Of a stretch of DNA of 64,000 bases, positions 39,935 to 48,886 are shown in pieces. The position numbers were made by a program, and so were the translations under genes. This DNA is from Peptoniphilus asaccharolyticus DSM 20463 (GTDB taxonomy: Bacteria; Bacillota; Clostridia; Tissierellales; Peptoniphilaceae). The stretch is taken from assembly GCF_900176115.1 (NCBI RefSeq), contig NZ_FWWR01000009.1, positions 1,294,173-1,358,172 on the forward strand, given 5' to 3'. Every line of letters begins with the position of its first letter. Positions within the stretch are counted from its first letter, which is position 1. The notes beneath the pieces were generated by a model, which saw only the letters and a list, made by a program, of their open reading frames with translations, did not search any database and had not been told where the DNA came from.

Positions 39935-39948
39935 CAGATAAAAATAAA

Positions 39949-39979
39949 AGGTCACTACGCAAATGTAGTGGCCTTTTTA
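39949..39979 (+). terminator. Terminator-like hairpin before the alcohol dehydrogenase gene
   Basis: GGTCACTAC / GTAGTGGCC with a 6-nt loop, followed by TTTTTAT. The gene it once served is probably lost. Confidence 0.75.
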
Positions 39980-40068
39980 TATAAATGTAAATTTAATTTA
40001 TAATATATAGTTTACTCAATGGACATAGCTAAAAAAATATATTAAAAAGTACTTTAAAATAGTTGGGG

Positions 40069-40092
40069 AATATGTTAAACTTTTAACATATT
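40069..40092 (+). promoter_or_regulatory. Rex-like operator
   Basis: A perfect 10-4-10 inverted repeat, AATATGTTAA-ACTT-TTAACATATT. Its core TGTTAA-N4-TTAACA matches the clostridial Rex site TTGTTAA-N4-TTAACAA except at the outermost bases. It lies 31 bp upstream of the alcohol dehydrogenase ATG. Rex represses such genes when NADH is low; regulation here is inference. Confidence 0.6.
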
Positions 40093-40123
40093 AGAAAACG
40101 TTTTATATATGAGGAGGAATATT

Positions 40124-41272
40124 ATGGCAATGTTTAGCGTACCTAATAAAATTGTACACGGAGAAAATGCATTAGAAGTATTAGCTACTTTGAAAGGTAA
40201 GAAAGCTACTTTAGTAACTGGCGGAAGTTCAATGAAACGATTTGGATTTTTAGATGAAGTTACTAAGATATTAGAAGATGCTGGCTTTGAAACTCAACTT
40301 ATAGATGGAGTTAATCCTGATCCTACAGTAGAAGAATGTTTAGCTGGCGGAAAGAAAATGGAAGAATTCGGACCTGATTGGATAGTTGCCATTGGCGGTG
40401 GTTCAGCAATGGATGCTGCAAAAGCTATGTGGGTATTCTATGAACACCCTAACTATGATTTCGAAAAATTAGTTTCTTTTGACAACCCACCACTAAAACA
40501 AAAAGCAAGAATGGTATGTATTCCATCAACTTCTGGAACAGCTTCTGAAATTACAGCTTTTTCAGTAATAACTGACCCAGTAAAACAAATTAAATATCCA
40601 TTAGTACATCCTGACTTTGTACCAGACATGGCAATTATAGATCCAAGACTTCCACAAAAAATGCCACCACTTATCACAGCTCAAACAGGTATGGACGTTA
40701 TGACACATGCTATAGAAGCTATAGCATCAACTGCAGCTGATGATTACACAACTCCTTTGGCAATAAGAGCGGTTGAGTTAGTTTTAGGATATCTTGAAAG
40801 AGCAGTTAAAAATGGTGATGACATGGAAGCAAGAACTAAGATGCATGACGCATCAACTCTTGCAGGTATGGCATTCTCAAATTGCTCTTTGGGAATAGTA
40901 CACAGTATGGCACATAAAATTGGCGGAATCTTCCACTTAACACATGGAGAAGCCAATGCAATTATGTTACCTTATATAATCGATTACAACAGAAAAGAAA
41001 GCGACAGATATTCTATGCTTGAAGATGTTTTGAGAATAGATGATATAGCTGAAGAAGTTAGAAAACTTAACGAAGCAGTAGGACTTACTTTAAATATTAA
41101 AGACGGAAAGAATACTGTTATTGAAGAAGCTAAATTCCTTGAAGTATTAGATGAGATGTCAGCTAATGCATTTGCAGATGCTTGTACTTTGACAAATCCA
41201 AGAAAGACAAGCCCAGAAGATATAAAGAAAATTTATACAGCTGCATACTACGGAGAAAAAATAGATTTCTAA
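40124..41272 (+). CDS. Iron-containing alcohol dehydrogenase
   Basis: 382 residues from ATG 40124, preceded by GAGGAGG (40111-40117); the longer frame from 40109 begins inside that ribosome site, so I reject it. NAD(P) site GGGSAMDAAKAMW; metal-ligand region GMDVMTHAIEA and HSMAHKIGGIFHLTHGEANA. It reduces an aldehyde (acetaldehyde or butyraldehyde) to alcohol and recycles NADH. The stand-alone gene has a Rex-like operator upstream and a strong terminator downstream. Confidence 0.92.
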   Translation: MAMFSVPNKIVHGENALEVLATLKGKKATLVTGGSSMKRFGFLDEVTKILEDAGFETQLIDGVNPDPTVEECLAGGKKMEEFGPDWIVAIGGGSAMDAAKAMWVFYEHPNYDFEKLVSFDNPPLKQKARMVCIPSTSGTASEITAFSVITDPVKQIKYPLVHPDFVPDMAIIDPRLPQKMPPLITAQTGMDVMTHAIEAIASTAADDYTTPLAIRAVELVLGYLERAVKNGDDMEARTKMHDASTLAGMAFSNCSLGIVHSMAHKIGGIFHLTHGEANAIMLPYIIDYNRKESDRYSMLEDVLRIDDIAEEVRKLNEAVGLTLNIKDGKNTVIEEAKFLEVLDEMSANAFADACTLTNPRKTSPEDIKKIYTAAYYGEKIDF

Positions 41273-41283
41273 AATAAAAAAAG

Positions 41284-41316
41284 AAGATAGTGCTTTAATC
41301 GGCACTATCTTTTTTG
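41284..41316. terminator. Terminator between adh and thiW
   Basis: AAGATAGTGC / GCACTATCTT with an 8-nt loop and TTTTT; the A run on the other side lets it work for thiW on the minus strand too. Confidence 0.85.
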
Positions 41317-41338
41317 ATTGAAGATATTATATTTTCAT

Positions 41339-41845
41339 TTAAGAGAGAAGATTTTTAAAAACTTTTGAACTCAAAAGTATCTTTAATATTATTAACACGA
41401 CTATACTTCCAGTTATAGTTGCCGGAATCCACATTGGCATAAAGAACCAAAATGGTTCATGCTCCAAGTTTATACTTGGATAGATGAATAAGTATTTCAT
41501 TGGATAGTAAGATATTAGAGCGCCTATAACACCAGTGCCAAAAACTTCTCCAAGAGCAGCTCCTAAAAGAGACTTTGTTTTTTTATAAACTACTGCAGAG
41601 AGAACAGCTCCAAACACAGCTCCGGTGTAAGCAGTGAAAGGTCTGCCAAGGATAAAAACTCTTATAGTTGCACTTATAAATGCCTGTGCTAAATTGTAGG
41701 TTGGTCCTAAAAATACAGCACCAATAACATTTGTAGTGTGTTGAAAAGGAACAAAGTTGGTTATAAAAGCAACACTTGAAATTGCTATGTTGATTGAAGC
41801 AAACAACGCGGCTAATATCATTTTCTTTACTGATTTAGATTTCAT
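41339..41845 (-). CDS. thiW: ThiW, thiazole-specific ECF S component
   Basis: 168 residues with five to six hydrophobic helices. The pattern FVPFQHTTNVIGAVFLGPTY and GRPFTAYTGAVFGAVL is characteristic of ThiW, which takes up the thiazole moiety of thiamin. It is last in thiM-thiE-thiW and overlaps thiE by 11 nt. Its partner kinase ThiM (first gene) phosphorylates the same compound. Confidence 0.88.
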   Translation of the reverse strand: MKSKSVKKMILAALFASINIAISSVAFITNFVPFQHTTNVIGAVFLGPTYNLAQAFISATIRVFILGRPFTAYTGAVFGAVLSAVVYKKTKSLLGAALGEVFGTGVIGALISYYPMKYLFIYPSINLEHEPFWFFMPMWIPATITGSIVVLIILKILLSSKVFKNLLS

Positions 41846-42491
41846 TAAAAGACCTCGTATTTTCTCTATATTTTTGTAATAAAAATTCGGTTTCTGATTT
41901 TTTATCCTCTGCCATTAGAATCCCAGTTACAATTGCATAGCCATCCACATTAATTTCATTTAAAAATTCAATAGTACTTCTATTTATTCCGCCAATTGCT
42001 ACTACGGGTATATTTACAGACTCAGAAATTGATTTTAAAATTTGAGTATTCATATCGTGAGTAACCTTTTTAGTGTTGGTAGAGAACACTGCTCCAACTC
42101 CTATGTAGTCGGCGCCCATTAATTCTGCTTCTTTAGCCATAGCTATTGTCTGAGTGCTAACTCCTATGATTTTATCTTCTCCAAGTAGCTTTCTTGCTAT
42201 ATCAGCTGGCATATCTGTTTGACCGAGATGTACTCCATCTGCATCGATAGCAAGGGCTATATCAACTCTGTCGTTGATTAACAGTTTGGCATTGTATTTG
42301 TGACAAAGAGCTTTTAAATCAATAGCCAAATTTAAAAAATCTCTTGTTGAGGTATCTTTCTCACGAAGTTGAACAAGTCTTACACCACCGAGTAGAGATT
42401 CTTCAACGGCATCTAATAAGCTGTGTCCATTAATTAAATTTCTATCTGTGACAAGATAGATTGAGTAGTCAACATTTTTCAATTTTAGCAC
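41835..42491 (-). CDS. thiE: Thiamin-phosphate synthase
   Basis: 218 residues from GTG 42491; a TTG three codons later is an alternative. Motifs: YLVTDRNLINGHSLLDAVEE, VRLVQLREKDTSTRDF, LLINDRVDIALAIDADGVHL with GQTDMP, ADYIGVGAVFSTNTKKVTHD and VVAIGGINRSTIEF. It joins HMP-PP (from ThiD) with thiazole phosphate (from ThiM). It overlaps thiM by 23 nt, implying coupled translation. Confidence 0.94.
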   Translation of the reverse strand: MLKLKNVDYSIYLVTDRNLINGHSLLDAVEESLLGGVRLVQLREKDTSTRDFLNLAIDLKALCHKYNAKLLINDRVDIALAIDADGVHLGQTDMPADIARKLLGEDKIIGVSTQTIAMAKEAELMGADYIGVGAVFSTNTKKVTHDMNTQILKSISESVNIPVVAIGGINRSTIEFLNEINVDGYAIVTGILMAEDKKSETEFLLQKYRENTRSFNEI

Positions 42492-43266
42492 CGTCCTTTA
42501 AGTCGATATAGTTGATTGTTGAAAGATGATTGATTAAGTTTATGTGAAAATCGCCTAAACCTCTCATACCTTTCTTTGCAAGTTCTCCGGCAATTGACAT
42601 AAGAGTTGTGATTGTGAGAGCGGAGTCCAAATAATTTTCAGTAACTGCCGCGCCTGAAGCAAGTAGACCCGTCAACATACAACCGCATCCTGTCACTAAT
42701 TGCATTTCTTCAACACCATTTTCAATTGAGTAACAGACTTTGCCATCTGTAACATAGTCTACTTTTCCGGTTGCTACTATAACAGAATTTGTAATTTGAC
42801 TAGCTTTTAATGCAATCTCTGACATGGAAACAGATTCGTCAATAGAGGCATCAACGCCTTTTGAGTTAAGCGATTTATTTACTATGTAAGATATTTCTGA
42901 ATAGTTGCCATGGATTATAGCCAAGTTATTTTTAATAAATTCATCTGTGAATTCATTTCTTATTTTTGAACTTCCCGCTCCAACGGCATCAAACACTATA
43001 GGTTTTTTGTATTTATCAGCCATTTTTGCAGCAAATCTTATTTCATTTAAAGAATCTTCTGATATTCCGCCTATATTGACATAGAGAGCACCTGAGTTTT
43101 TAATAATATCTTCAAGTTCTAAAACTGATTGTGCCATTATAGGTGATGCGCCAATGGCAAGTATGGCATTTGCCACGTCATTTATAGTTACATTATTAGT
43201 CAGACATTCAATTAGAGGTCTATTTTCTCTTATGGTTTTAAGTTCTGTTTTAAATATATTTTCCAT
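42469..43266 (-). CDS. thiM: Hydroxyethylthiazole kinase
   Basis: 265 residues from ATG 43266, which follows AGGAGAATTT. An upstream GTG at 43335 lies inside the TPP riboswitch, so it is not the start. Motifs: PLIECLTNNVTINDVANAIL, GASPIMAQS, PIVFDAVGAGSSKIRNEF, and VTGCGCMLTGLLASGAA, where GCGCM carries the catalytic Cys. It phosphorylates salvaged thiazole. First gene of a TPP-controlled salvage operon. Confidence 0.94.
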   Translation of the reverse strand: MENIFKTELKTIRENRPLIECLTNNVTINDVANAILAIGASPIMAQSVLELEDIIKNSGALYVNIGGISEDSLNEIRFAAKMADKYKKPIVFDAVGAGSSKIRNEFTDEFIKNNLAIIHGNYSEISYIVNKSLNSKGVDASIDESVSMSEIALKASQITNSVIVATGKVDYVTDGKVCYSIENGVEEMQLVTGCGCMLTGLLASGAAVTENYLDSALTITTLMSIAGELAKKGMRGLGDFHINLINHLSTINYIDLKDGAKIEKC

Positions 43267-43287
43267 AAATTCTCCTAAAATAAAAAA

Positions 43288-43304
43288 TACTCCCAGTGGG
43301 AGTA
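43288..43304 (-). terminator. Expression-platform terminator of the TPP riboswitch
   Basis: TACTCCC-ACT-GGGAGTA followed on the minus strand by TTTTTTATTTT, located between the riboswitch aptamer and the thiM ribosome site. Confidence 0.8.
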
Positions 43305-43320
43305 AGCACAAAAATAGATA

Positions 43321-43400
43321 GATGCTTCCTTCCACGGTGTTAACCGACAGGTTCTAAGGGTCAGGTTTTAACCTTCTCAACTCAAAGAGTCCCCCTGCAT
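43321..43400 (-). promoter_or_regulatory. TPP riboswitch (THI element)
   Basis: On the minus strand: ATGC-AGGGGGACTC, TTGAGA, TGACCCTTAGAACCTG, GGTTAACACCG, GGAAGGAAGCAT. The outer ATGC / GCAT close P1. The TGAGA loop and ACCC-TT-GAACCTG core are conserved, although the usual CTGAGA reads TTGAGA. Bound TPP should favour the terminator at 43288-43304 and switch off thiM-thiE-thiW. Confidence 0.92.
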
Positions 43401-43606
43401 GTCACCATACTACCATAGATTTTTATAAATTGAAATATGAAAATAGTAATGAGTGAAACAAAAATAATTAGAAGGGAAATTTTGTTCAACAGGAATAATG
43501 AAATTCAATTGTTTTACGATATTTATAATAAAGTAGTTGGATTTACAGACTTTTTACAAATAAGTGGTAAGATGGACTTAAACTTATATCAAAAAGAGGG
43601 TTGTAT
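43401..43606. other. Divergent spacer between the thi operon and the MFS gene
   Basis: AT-rich; it must hold the thi promoter (minus strand) and the MFS gene promoter. I see no open frame and no clear promoter match. AGAGGG (43594-43599) is the ribosome site for the next gene. Confidence 0.4.
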
Positions 43607-44812
43607 ATGAAAGGTAATAAAAAAGTTGTTTCAAGTGCAATGGCATTTATCTTCTTAATGGGAATAGTCAGTTTGTTTTCGGACATGACACACGAAGGTG
43701 CAAGAAGTATATTGGGAGAATTTTTAAATTTAACAGGTGCGTCTGCAACCACTATAGGTTTTGTATCTGGGATAGGAGAGCTATTAGGTTATTCTCTTAG
43801 GATAGTTTCGGGCTTTATTGCTGATAAGACGAAAAAGTATTGGACGATAATCATAGTTGGGTATTCGTTGCAAGTTTTAGCTATACCAGCTCTTGCATTT
43901 GTTCCCGAGCAAGGATGGATAATAGCTTGTGTATTAATAGCGCTTGAACGAATAGGAAAGGCAATTAAAAAACCGGCTAAGAATACTTTGGTAAGTTTTG
44001 CAGCAAGTGAAATTGGAGTTGGAAAGGGATTTGCATATCAAGAATTTTTAGATCAATTGGGCGCTTTTATAGGGCCTGTGATTTTATTTTTAATAAATAT
44101 TATAAAGGGAACAGATGATTTGATGTCAACTTATAGATTGTGTTTTATAGTTTTGGGAACTCCGGCTGTTATAACTATAAGTTTGGTTCTCTTGGCAAAA
44201 TTAAAATACCATAATCCAGAAATATTTGAAAAGGAAGTTGAGGAGCATAAGGAGTTTAGTTTTCAAAAGTCATTTGTATTATATATGGTTGCAATTTGCC
44301 TATTTGCATTTGGATTTGCAGACTTCACAATTATAACGTTTCATGTTGCAAGGGTAAACGTGTTTGATATTTCAAATTTGAGTTTGTTATATGCGCTGGC
44401 AATGGCAGTGGATGCAATAGTGGCTCTGTTTTTTGGGTGGCTATTTGACAAGGTTGGTCTCAAGGCTCTTATAGCGTCTACTTTTTTGAGTGCGTTTTTC
44501 TCTGCATTTATATTTTTGACAGCAAGTAAGCCTATGATAATCACAGGTGTTGTTCTGTGGGGGATTGGAATGGGTGCTCAAGAAAGCATTATGAAAGCAG
44601 AGGTCAGCAAGATAATTCCAAAATCTTCAAGGAGTATGGGTTTTGGGATTTTTGAAACGGGATTTGGAGTGGCTTGGTTTTTGGAAAGTTGGATACTGGG
44701 GTACCTCTACGATGTAAATATAACTTACTTGGTAGTGGTTTCGATAGCAGTTCAAATATTGGCGATAGTTTTCTATGGGCTTTGTATATTTGTTAGGAAA
44801 GAAGATTTTTAA
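43607..44812 (+). CDS. Major facilitator superfamily transporter
   Basis: 401 residues from ATG 43607; TTG 43601 overlaps the space needed for the ribosome site. About 12 membrane helices, with a cytosolic loop in the middle (about 195-220: EIFEKEVEEHKEF). Conserved MFS loop patterns are visible (GFIADKTKKYW between helices 2 and 3; GWLFDKVGLKALI in the second half). The substrate cannot be told from sequence. It stands alone, divergent from the thiamin operon. Confidence 0.82.
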   Translation: MKGNKKVVSSAMAFIFLMGIVSLFSDMTHEGARSILGEFLNLTGASATTIGFVSGIGELLGYSLRIVSGFIADKTKKYWTIIIVGYSLQVLAIPALAFVPEQGWIIACVLIALERIGKAIKKPAKNTLVSFAASEIGVGKGFAYQEFLDQLGAFIGPVILFLINIIKGTDDLMSTYRLCFIVLGTPAVITISLVLLAKLKYHNPEIFEKEVEEHKEFSFQKSFVLYMVAICLFAFGFADFTIITFHVARVNVFDISNLSLLYALAMAVDAIVALFFGWLFDKVGLKALIASTFLSAFFSAFIFLTASKPMIITGVVLWGIGMGAQESIMKAEVSKIIPKSSRSMGFGIFETGFGVAWFLESWILGYLYDVNITYLVVVSIAVQILAIVFYGLCIFVRKEDF

Positions 44813-44923
44813 GGTAAGATGAATTATAAATGCCATTTCTTAGACAAATTGTTATAAAAACTAAACCTAAAACTAAGAATATTTATAGAAAAAGATAATA
44901 TAATATATAGTGGAGGGTGAAAG

Positions 44924-47422
44924 ATGTTTGTTAATGATAAGATAAAAAAGAATTTAAAAAATTTACTAATACTCACCATATTTATTTTTTCTATAATCAC
45001 ATTGAAAAATGAAGTTGGTCACATTCAAAGGTCAGATATTAAAAATATAATAGACAATATTGGTGTAGACAATTTAGTGATAATGATTTTATTGGGCGTG
45101 TTCTCGTTTAGTTTTAGTATTGGATATGATATTTTTATGGCTCGAAAGTTGGATATGAAATTGAGTTTGAAAAATATCATAAATATAGGCTGGATATGTC
45201 AGTCTTTTAATTATACAGTTGGCATGGCAGGGATGGCTGGATTCTCTATCAGAAAATCACTGTATGCACAAGAGGGGCAAGATTCTAAGAAAGCTGACAA
45301 AGTTTCTATAGCGGTAATAATATATTCGGCTTCGGGACTGTTTGTGTTGAGTTTGCTTTCTATAATAAACTTTAAAGGGATAGGAACCAATTACAAAGCA
45401 CTTTTTATTTTGGTAGATATTTTGTTTTTAATGATATATCTCTTTATAGATAAGTTGCAGCGCTTTTTTAAACGAGAACTTGTAAGCTTTGAATTTTTAG
45501 ATTTTAAAACTAAATCACCGCTTATTCTAATATCAGCTGTAGAATGGATTTTTGCTGCACTTTATTTTGCAATACTGTTTAAACTTTTAGGACGTGATTT
45601 GTCTATAGTTGACTTGGCGCTTATATATTCCGTTTCAACAATGGCGGGGATAATCTCAATGATACCTGGTGGATTTGGTTCTTTTGAAGGAACTGTTTTA
45701 ATGCTTGGAAGATTGTATGGCGTCAGTACGGATGTGTTCTTTCCTGTGTTAATAATTTTCAGGTTGGGATATTATATAGTGCCTTGGTTGATAGGAATAG
45801 TATTATTTGGATTGACGGAATATAAATTCAAAACAGAAAATAAAAACTATGCGCTATATCTAAAGATGACTCGTAATTTACTTGGAACGTTGACTTTAAT
45901 TTCAGGGATTTTAATGATGCTAAGTGCACATCTGCCAGTTTGGTTAGAGTTTCTAAGATATAGTTTTGCGGGTGTTTTGATAGAGAGAAATGTGCCAATA
46001 ATTTCACTTTATATAGGTTTGGTATTAGTTGTTATTTCAAAGACTATATTCACCGGAATAAAAAAGGGATACTATATAGTCATCACTATTATGACAACAA
46101 CGGGAATATATTATTTTATCGAGGGATATAGTGTGTTGATGTCCACAGTACTATTGTTGATAGCGCTGTCTCTCGCGCTAAACAAGAAAGCATTTGAAAA
46201 TAAATTTATAAAATTCAAAGTGGAAAATTTAAAGAATGCTCTATTTATAACAATTTTTGGAATGGTAGTGTACGGAGTGATCTACAATATATTCCACAAA
46301 ATCAACTTCTTCACTTCAACAGGTAAGTACTCTGCAAGCTTTATTGTGGGAAATTGGTATTGGCTACTATGTTTTCTATTTATTACTACAATTAGTTCTC
46401 TAATTGTAATCTATATCAGCAGAGACAATAGCAATATGTTTGAGTTGACCGAAGAACAGATAGAATTGTATGAAGATTTAAAAAAGAAATATCCAAATAC
46501 ATTGTATTCACAAATTTTATATTCAGGAGATAAATATCTATTCTTTAATCAAGAAAAGAATGTGGCAATAATTTACACCCCTTATGGTAATAATTTATTT
46601 GCACTTGGTGACCCACTTGGAGATTCGGAATATTTTGTTCATGCCATAGATGAGTTTGTGGCTTGGGGAACGTCAATTGATATGCTAGTGAGCTTTTATG
46701 AAGTGAGCAATAAATATCTAGAGTCATATATTGCCAACGGATTTAGACTTTTAAAGTTGGGCGAAGAGGCAAAGATTGATCTCGGCGAACTTACAACAGA
46801 GGGTAAGAAGGGAAGAAATAATAGAAGTACATTAAATAAGATGGCAACGGAAGAATGTACATTTGAGGTTTTAGAACCGCCGTTTTCAAATGAGACCTTG
46901 CAAAGTTTAAAGCAAGTGTCAGATGAGTGGCTAAACGGGCGAAAAGAAATGGGATTTTCAATTGGAGTTTATGACGAAGAGTATTTGAATAGAGGCAAGG
47001 TTTTTGTAATAAGAGACAAAAATGGAGAGATAGTCGCCTTTTCAAACCTTATTGAAGTTTTAAACACTGGTGGAATTTCCATAGATTTAATGCGACACAA
47101 AAGAGACAGCATAAATGGAATTATGGATATTTTGTTTGTAAGCATAATGATTTGGGCCAAAGAAGAAGGGTATGAGTATTTTGACATAGGCATTTCACCA
47201 CTTTCTAATTTGGGAGAGAAACCATATTCTGATGGATATGAAAAGCTACTAAATTTGGCGTATAAATTTGGAAATAAAATATATAGTTTTAAAGGACTTC
47301 GTTCATACAAAGAAAAATTCAGACCTAATTGGTCAAATGTGTACTTGGCATATAAGGATAATAAAGTGATAACAAAAGTGTTGATTGACTTATTTAAACT
47401 TTGTCACGTGCCAAGAGATTGA
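44924..47422 (+). CDS. mprF: MprF, phosphatidylglycerol lysyltransferase/flippase
   Basis: 832 residues, the full two-domain length. The N-terminal flippase part (1 to about 480) has some 12-14 membrane helices, including GMAGFSIRK and MIPGGFGSFEGTVLMLGRLY. The C-terminal DUF2156 transferase (about 490-832) shows GDPLGDSEYF, KGRNNRSTLNKM, SIDLMRHKRDSINGIMDILF and ISPLSNLGEKPYSDGYEKL. It aminoacylates phosphatidylglycerol from Lys- (or Ala-) tRNA and flips the product outward, lowering surface charge and giving resistance to cationic peptides. GGAGGGTGAAAG precedes the ATG. Confidence 0.93.
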   Translation: MFVNDKIKKNLKNLLILTIFIFSIITLKNEVGHIQRSDIKNIIDNIGVDNLVIMILLGVFSFSFSIGYDIFMARKLDMKLSLKNIINIGWICQSFNYTVGMAGMAGFSIRKSLYAQEGQDSKKADKVSIAVIIYSASGLFVLSLLSIINFKGIGTNYKALFILVDILFLMIYLFIDKLQRFFKRELVSFEFLDFKTKSPLILISAVEWIFAALYFAILFKLLGRDLSIVDLALIYSVSTMAGIISMIPGGFGSFEGTVLMLGRLYGVSTDVFFPVLIIFRLGYYIVPWLIGIVLFGLTEYKFKTENKNYALYLKMTRNLLGTLTLISGILMMLSAHLPVWLEFLRYSFAGVLIERNVPIISLYIGLVLVVISKTIFTGIKKGYYIVITIMTTTGIYYFIEGYSVLMSTVLLLIALSLALNKKAFENKFIKFKVENLKNALFITIFGMVVYGVIYNIFHKINFFTSTGKYSASFIVGNWYWLLCFLFITTISSLIVIYISRDNSNMFELTEEQIELYEDLKKKYPNTLYSQILYSGDKYLFFNQEKNVAIIYTPYGNNLFALGDPLGDSEYFVHAIDEFVAWGTSIDMLVSFYEVSNKYLESYIANGFRLLKLGEEAKIDLGELTTEGKKGRNNRSTLNKMATEECTFEVLEPPFSNETLQSLKQVSDEWLNGRKEMGFSIGVYDEEYLNRGKVFVIRDKNGEIVAFSNLIEVLNTGGISIDLMRHKRDSINGIMDILFVSIMIWAKEEGYEYFDIGISPLSNLGEKPYSDGYEKLLNLAYKFGNKIYSFKGLRSYKEKFRPNWSNVYLAYKDNKVITKVLIDLFKLCHVPRD

Positions 47423-47440
47423 TGTTTATCAGGAGGAAAT

Positions 47441-47794
47441 ATGAGTTCAAAATTGGTATCTATGACTAACAAGAGCAGCAGAGCTGACTTCGAAGAAATT
47501 TGTGCAGTGTTAGAAGAAGAGCTAGGAGCGGAAAAGCTATATAAAATTGTAAAAAATTTTGATGACTCAACTGTCACAATGGCGACTTTTGAAAAATTTT
47601 ACTTTAGAACCAGTAGCTATGCGAATTTAACCATATTGTTTACTGAACGAAAAGATATACAAGAGGTGGATATAATAGGATCTGCTGGCGGAGAAGGAGT
47701 TTTTAATATTAGTTGGGGAGCTAACTCAAACTTTGCCTTAAAATCAGCAGACATATTTGCGAGGTATGGATTTAATTTTGTAGAAGAAAACTAA
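47441..47794 (+). CDS. Small conserved-looking protein of unknown function
   Basis: 117 residues, starting 18 nt after mprF with a good AGGAGG, so probably co-transcribed. Mixed alpha/beta, no membrane segment and no signal peptide. Notable segments are ADFEEICAVLEEELGAEKLY, VDIIGSAGGEGVFNISWGAN and FARYGFNFVE. It reminds me of a DUF6054-type family, but I cannot confirm that. Confidence 0.7.
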   Translation: MSSKLVSMTNKSSRADFEEICAVLEEELGAEKLYKIVKNFDDSTVTMATFEKFYFRTSSYANLTILFTERKDIQEVDIIGSAGGEGVFNISWGANSNFALKSADIFARYGFNFVEEN

Positions 47795-47809
47795 AATTTT
47801 AAGTCGAGG

Positions 47810-47840
47810 TTGACCTGTCCTCTGGGGACAATGCTATTCT
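47810..47840 (+). promoter_or_regulatory. MerR-type promoter with a 19-bp spacer and internal operator
   Basis: TTGACC (47810-47815), exactly 19 bp, TATTCT (47835-47840). The spacer holds the dyad TGTCC-TCTGG-GGACA. Over-long spacers with a central dyad are the hallmark of promoters that MerR-family activators untwist. The gene immediately downstream is itself a MerR regulator, so autoregulation is likely. Confidence 0.72.
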
Positions 47841-47859
47841 CTTGTTAAGGGGTGGTAGT

Positions 47860-48714
47860 ATGCTTAGAAATGAAGTTGAAAAGATAACAGGACTTACCAG
47901 AAAGGCTATAGAATATTACGAGAAAAAGGGTTTGATAAACCCAAGTAAGACTGAAAATGGATATAGAGAGTATTCAGAGAGTGATGTAGAGAAGCTGCAA
48001 AAGATATCTGTCTATAGAAAATTGGGACTTAGCATTTCTGAAATAAAAAGTCTGGATAGTGGTCATTCAATTGGTTCATTAGTTAGAGAAAAAGAAATAA
48101 AACTGACAAATCAAAATAAGAAAAACGAACTCTTAAATAAATTGGCGAGTGGAGTTGGAATTGAAGAAATAGAAGAAGCGATATCTGTATTAGAACTCAA
48201 TGATTCAGTTTACGACAGACTTGAGAGAGCATTTCCAGGTTATTTAGGTCAGGTGTTTTTTAGTGCATACAAACCGTTTTTAGAAGAGCCTTTAAATGAA
48301 GAAAATACAAAATATTTTGAAGAATATATCTCATTTATGGATAGCTTGCCAACACTTGATTTATCTAAAGAAGAGATTGAGTATATCGAGAAAGTATCAA
48401 GTGAAATAACAGTAGATATGTTAGACGAAGTCAATCGAAATAAAGTAGAAGCTATAAATAATGTGGAAAATTGGTTGGCGGATAATCAAAATAAAATCGA
48501 TGAGTATGAAGCGTATAAAGCAAATGAAGAATATAAAAATAGCTATTTAAAATCAATTGATGATAAATTAAAAAGATATATGCAAGACAACAACTATTAT
48601 ACAGTGCCTGTTGACCTACTCAGAAAGATTAGTCCAAGTTATAATGAATATTATAAAAATTTACTTATAGCTAATGAAAAGTATATAGATTTGAAAAATA
48701 ATGCTAAAAATTAA
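47860..48714 (+). CDS. MerR-family transcriptional regulator
   Basis: 284 residues from ATG 47860 after AAGGGGTGG; the TTG at 47842 would place the start within the first bases of the transcript. The winged helix (1-70) reads VEKITGLTRKAIEYYEKKGL, GYREYSESDVEKLQKI and LGLSISEIKSL. The long C-terminal region (about 100-284) is helical and acidic with no Cys pair, so it is not a metal sensor; a drug or other small ligand is possible. The closest plausible targets are its own promoter and the mprF region. Confidence 0.85.
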   Translation: MLRNEVEKITGLTRKAIEYYEKKGLINPSKTENGYREYSESDVEKLQKISVYRKLGLSISEIKSLDSGHSIGSLVREKEIKLTNQNKKNELLNKLASGVGIEEIEEAISVLELNDSVYDRLERAFPGYLGQVFFSAYKPFLEEPLNEENTKYFEEYISFMDSLPTLDLSKEEIEYIEKVSSEITVDMLDEVNRNKVEAINNVENWLADNQNKIDEYEAYKANEEYKNSYLKSIDDKLKRYMQDNNYYTVPVDLLRKISPSYNEYYKNLLIANEKYIDLKNNAKN

Positions 48715-48783
48715 ACTATAAATTTAAAGGTGAAAGAGAGATATATTCATCTGAAAATAGCAAAAAATCGTGTAATAATCTTT

Positions 48784-48801
48784 ACAAAGTAACAACTTTG
48801 T
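48784..48801 (+). promoter_or_regulatory. Inverted repeat in the rpmG promoter region
   Basis: ACAAAGT-AACA-ACTTTGT is a perfect 7-4-7 palindrome that overlaps a likely promoter (TTTACA 48782-48787; GATAAT 48802-48807; 14-bp spacer, short). It may be an operator for the rpmG-secE-nusG operon. Confidence 0.4.
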
Positions 48802-48844
48802 GATAATATACATTGGTAAATTTAACACGAAGGTCATTGACCAG

Positions 48845-48874
48845 CAAGGGCTCTCGCAGAGGCCCTTTTTTATA
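48845..48874 (+). terminator. Attenuator-like hairpin in the rpmG leader
   Basis: AAGGG-CTC / GAG-G-CCCTT with loop TCGCA (one bulge), followed by TTTTTA and, immediately, the rpmG ribosome site AGGAGGTG. Its place inside the leader suggests attenuation control rather than simple termination. Confidence 0.55.
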
Positions 48875-48886
48875 GGAGGTGTTTTT

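Noticed and set aside
42469..43335. Longer thiM beginning at GTG 43335
   Set aside because: The added 23 codons lie in the TPP riboswitch and its terminator; ATG 43266 has AGGAGA and matches the family N-terminus.
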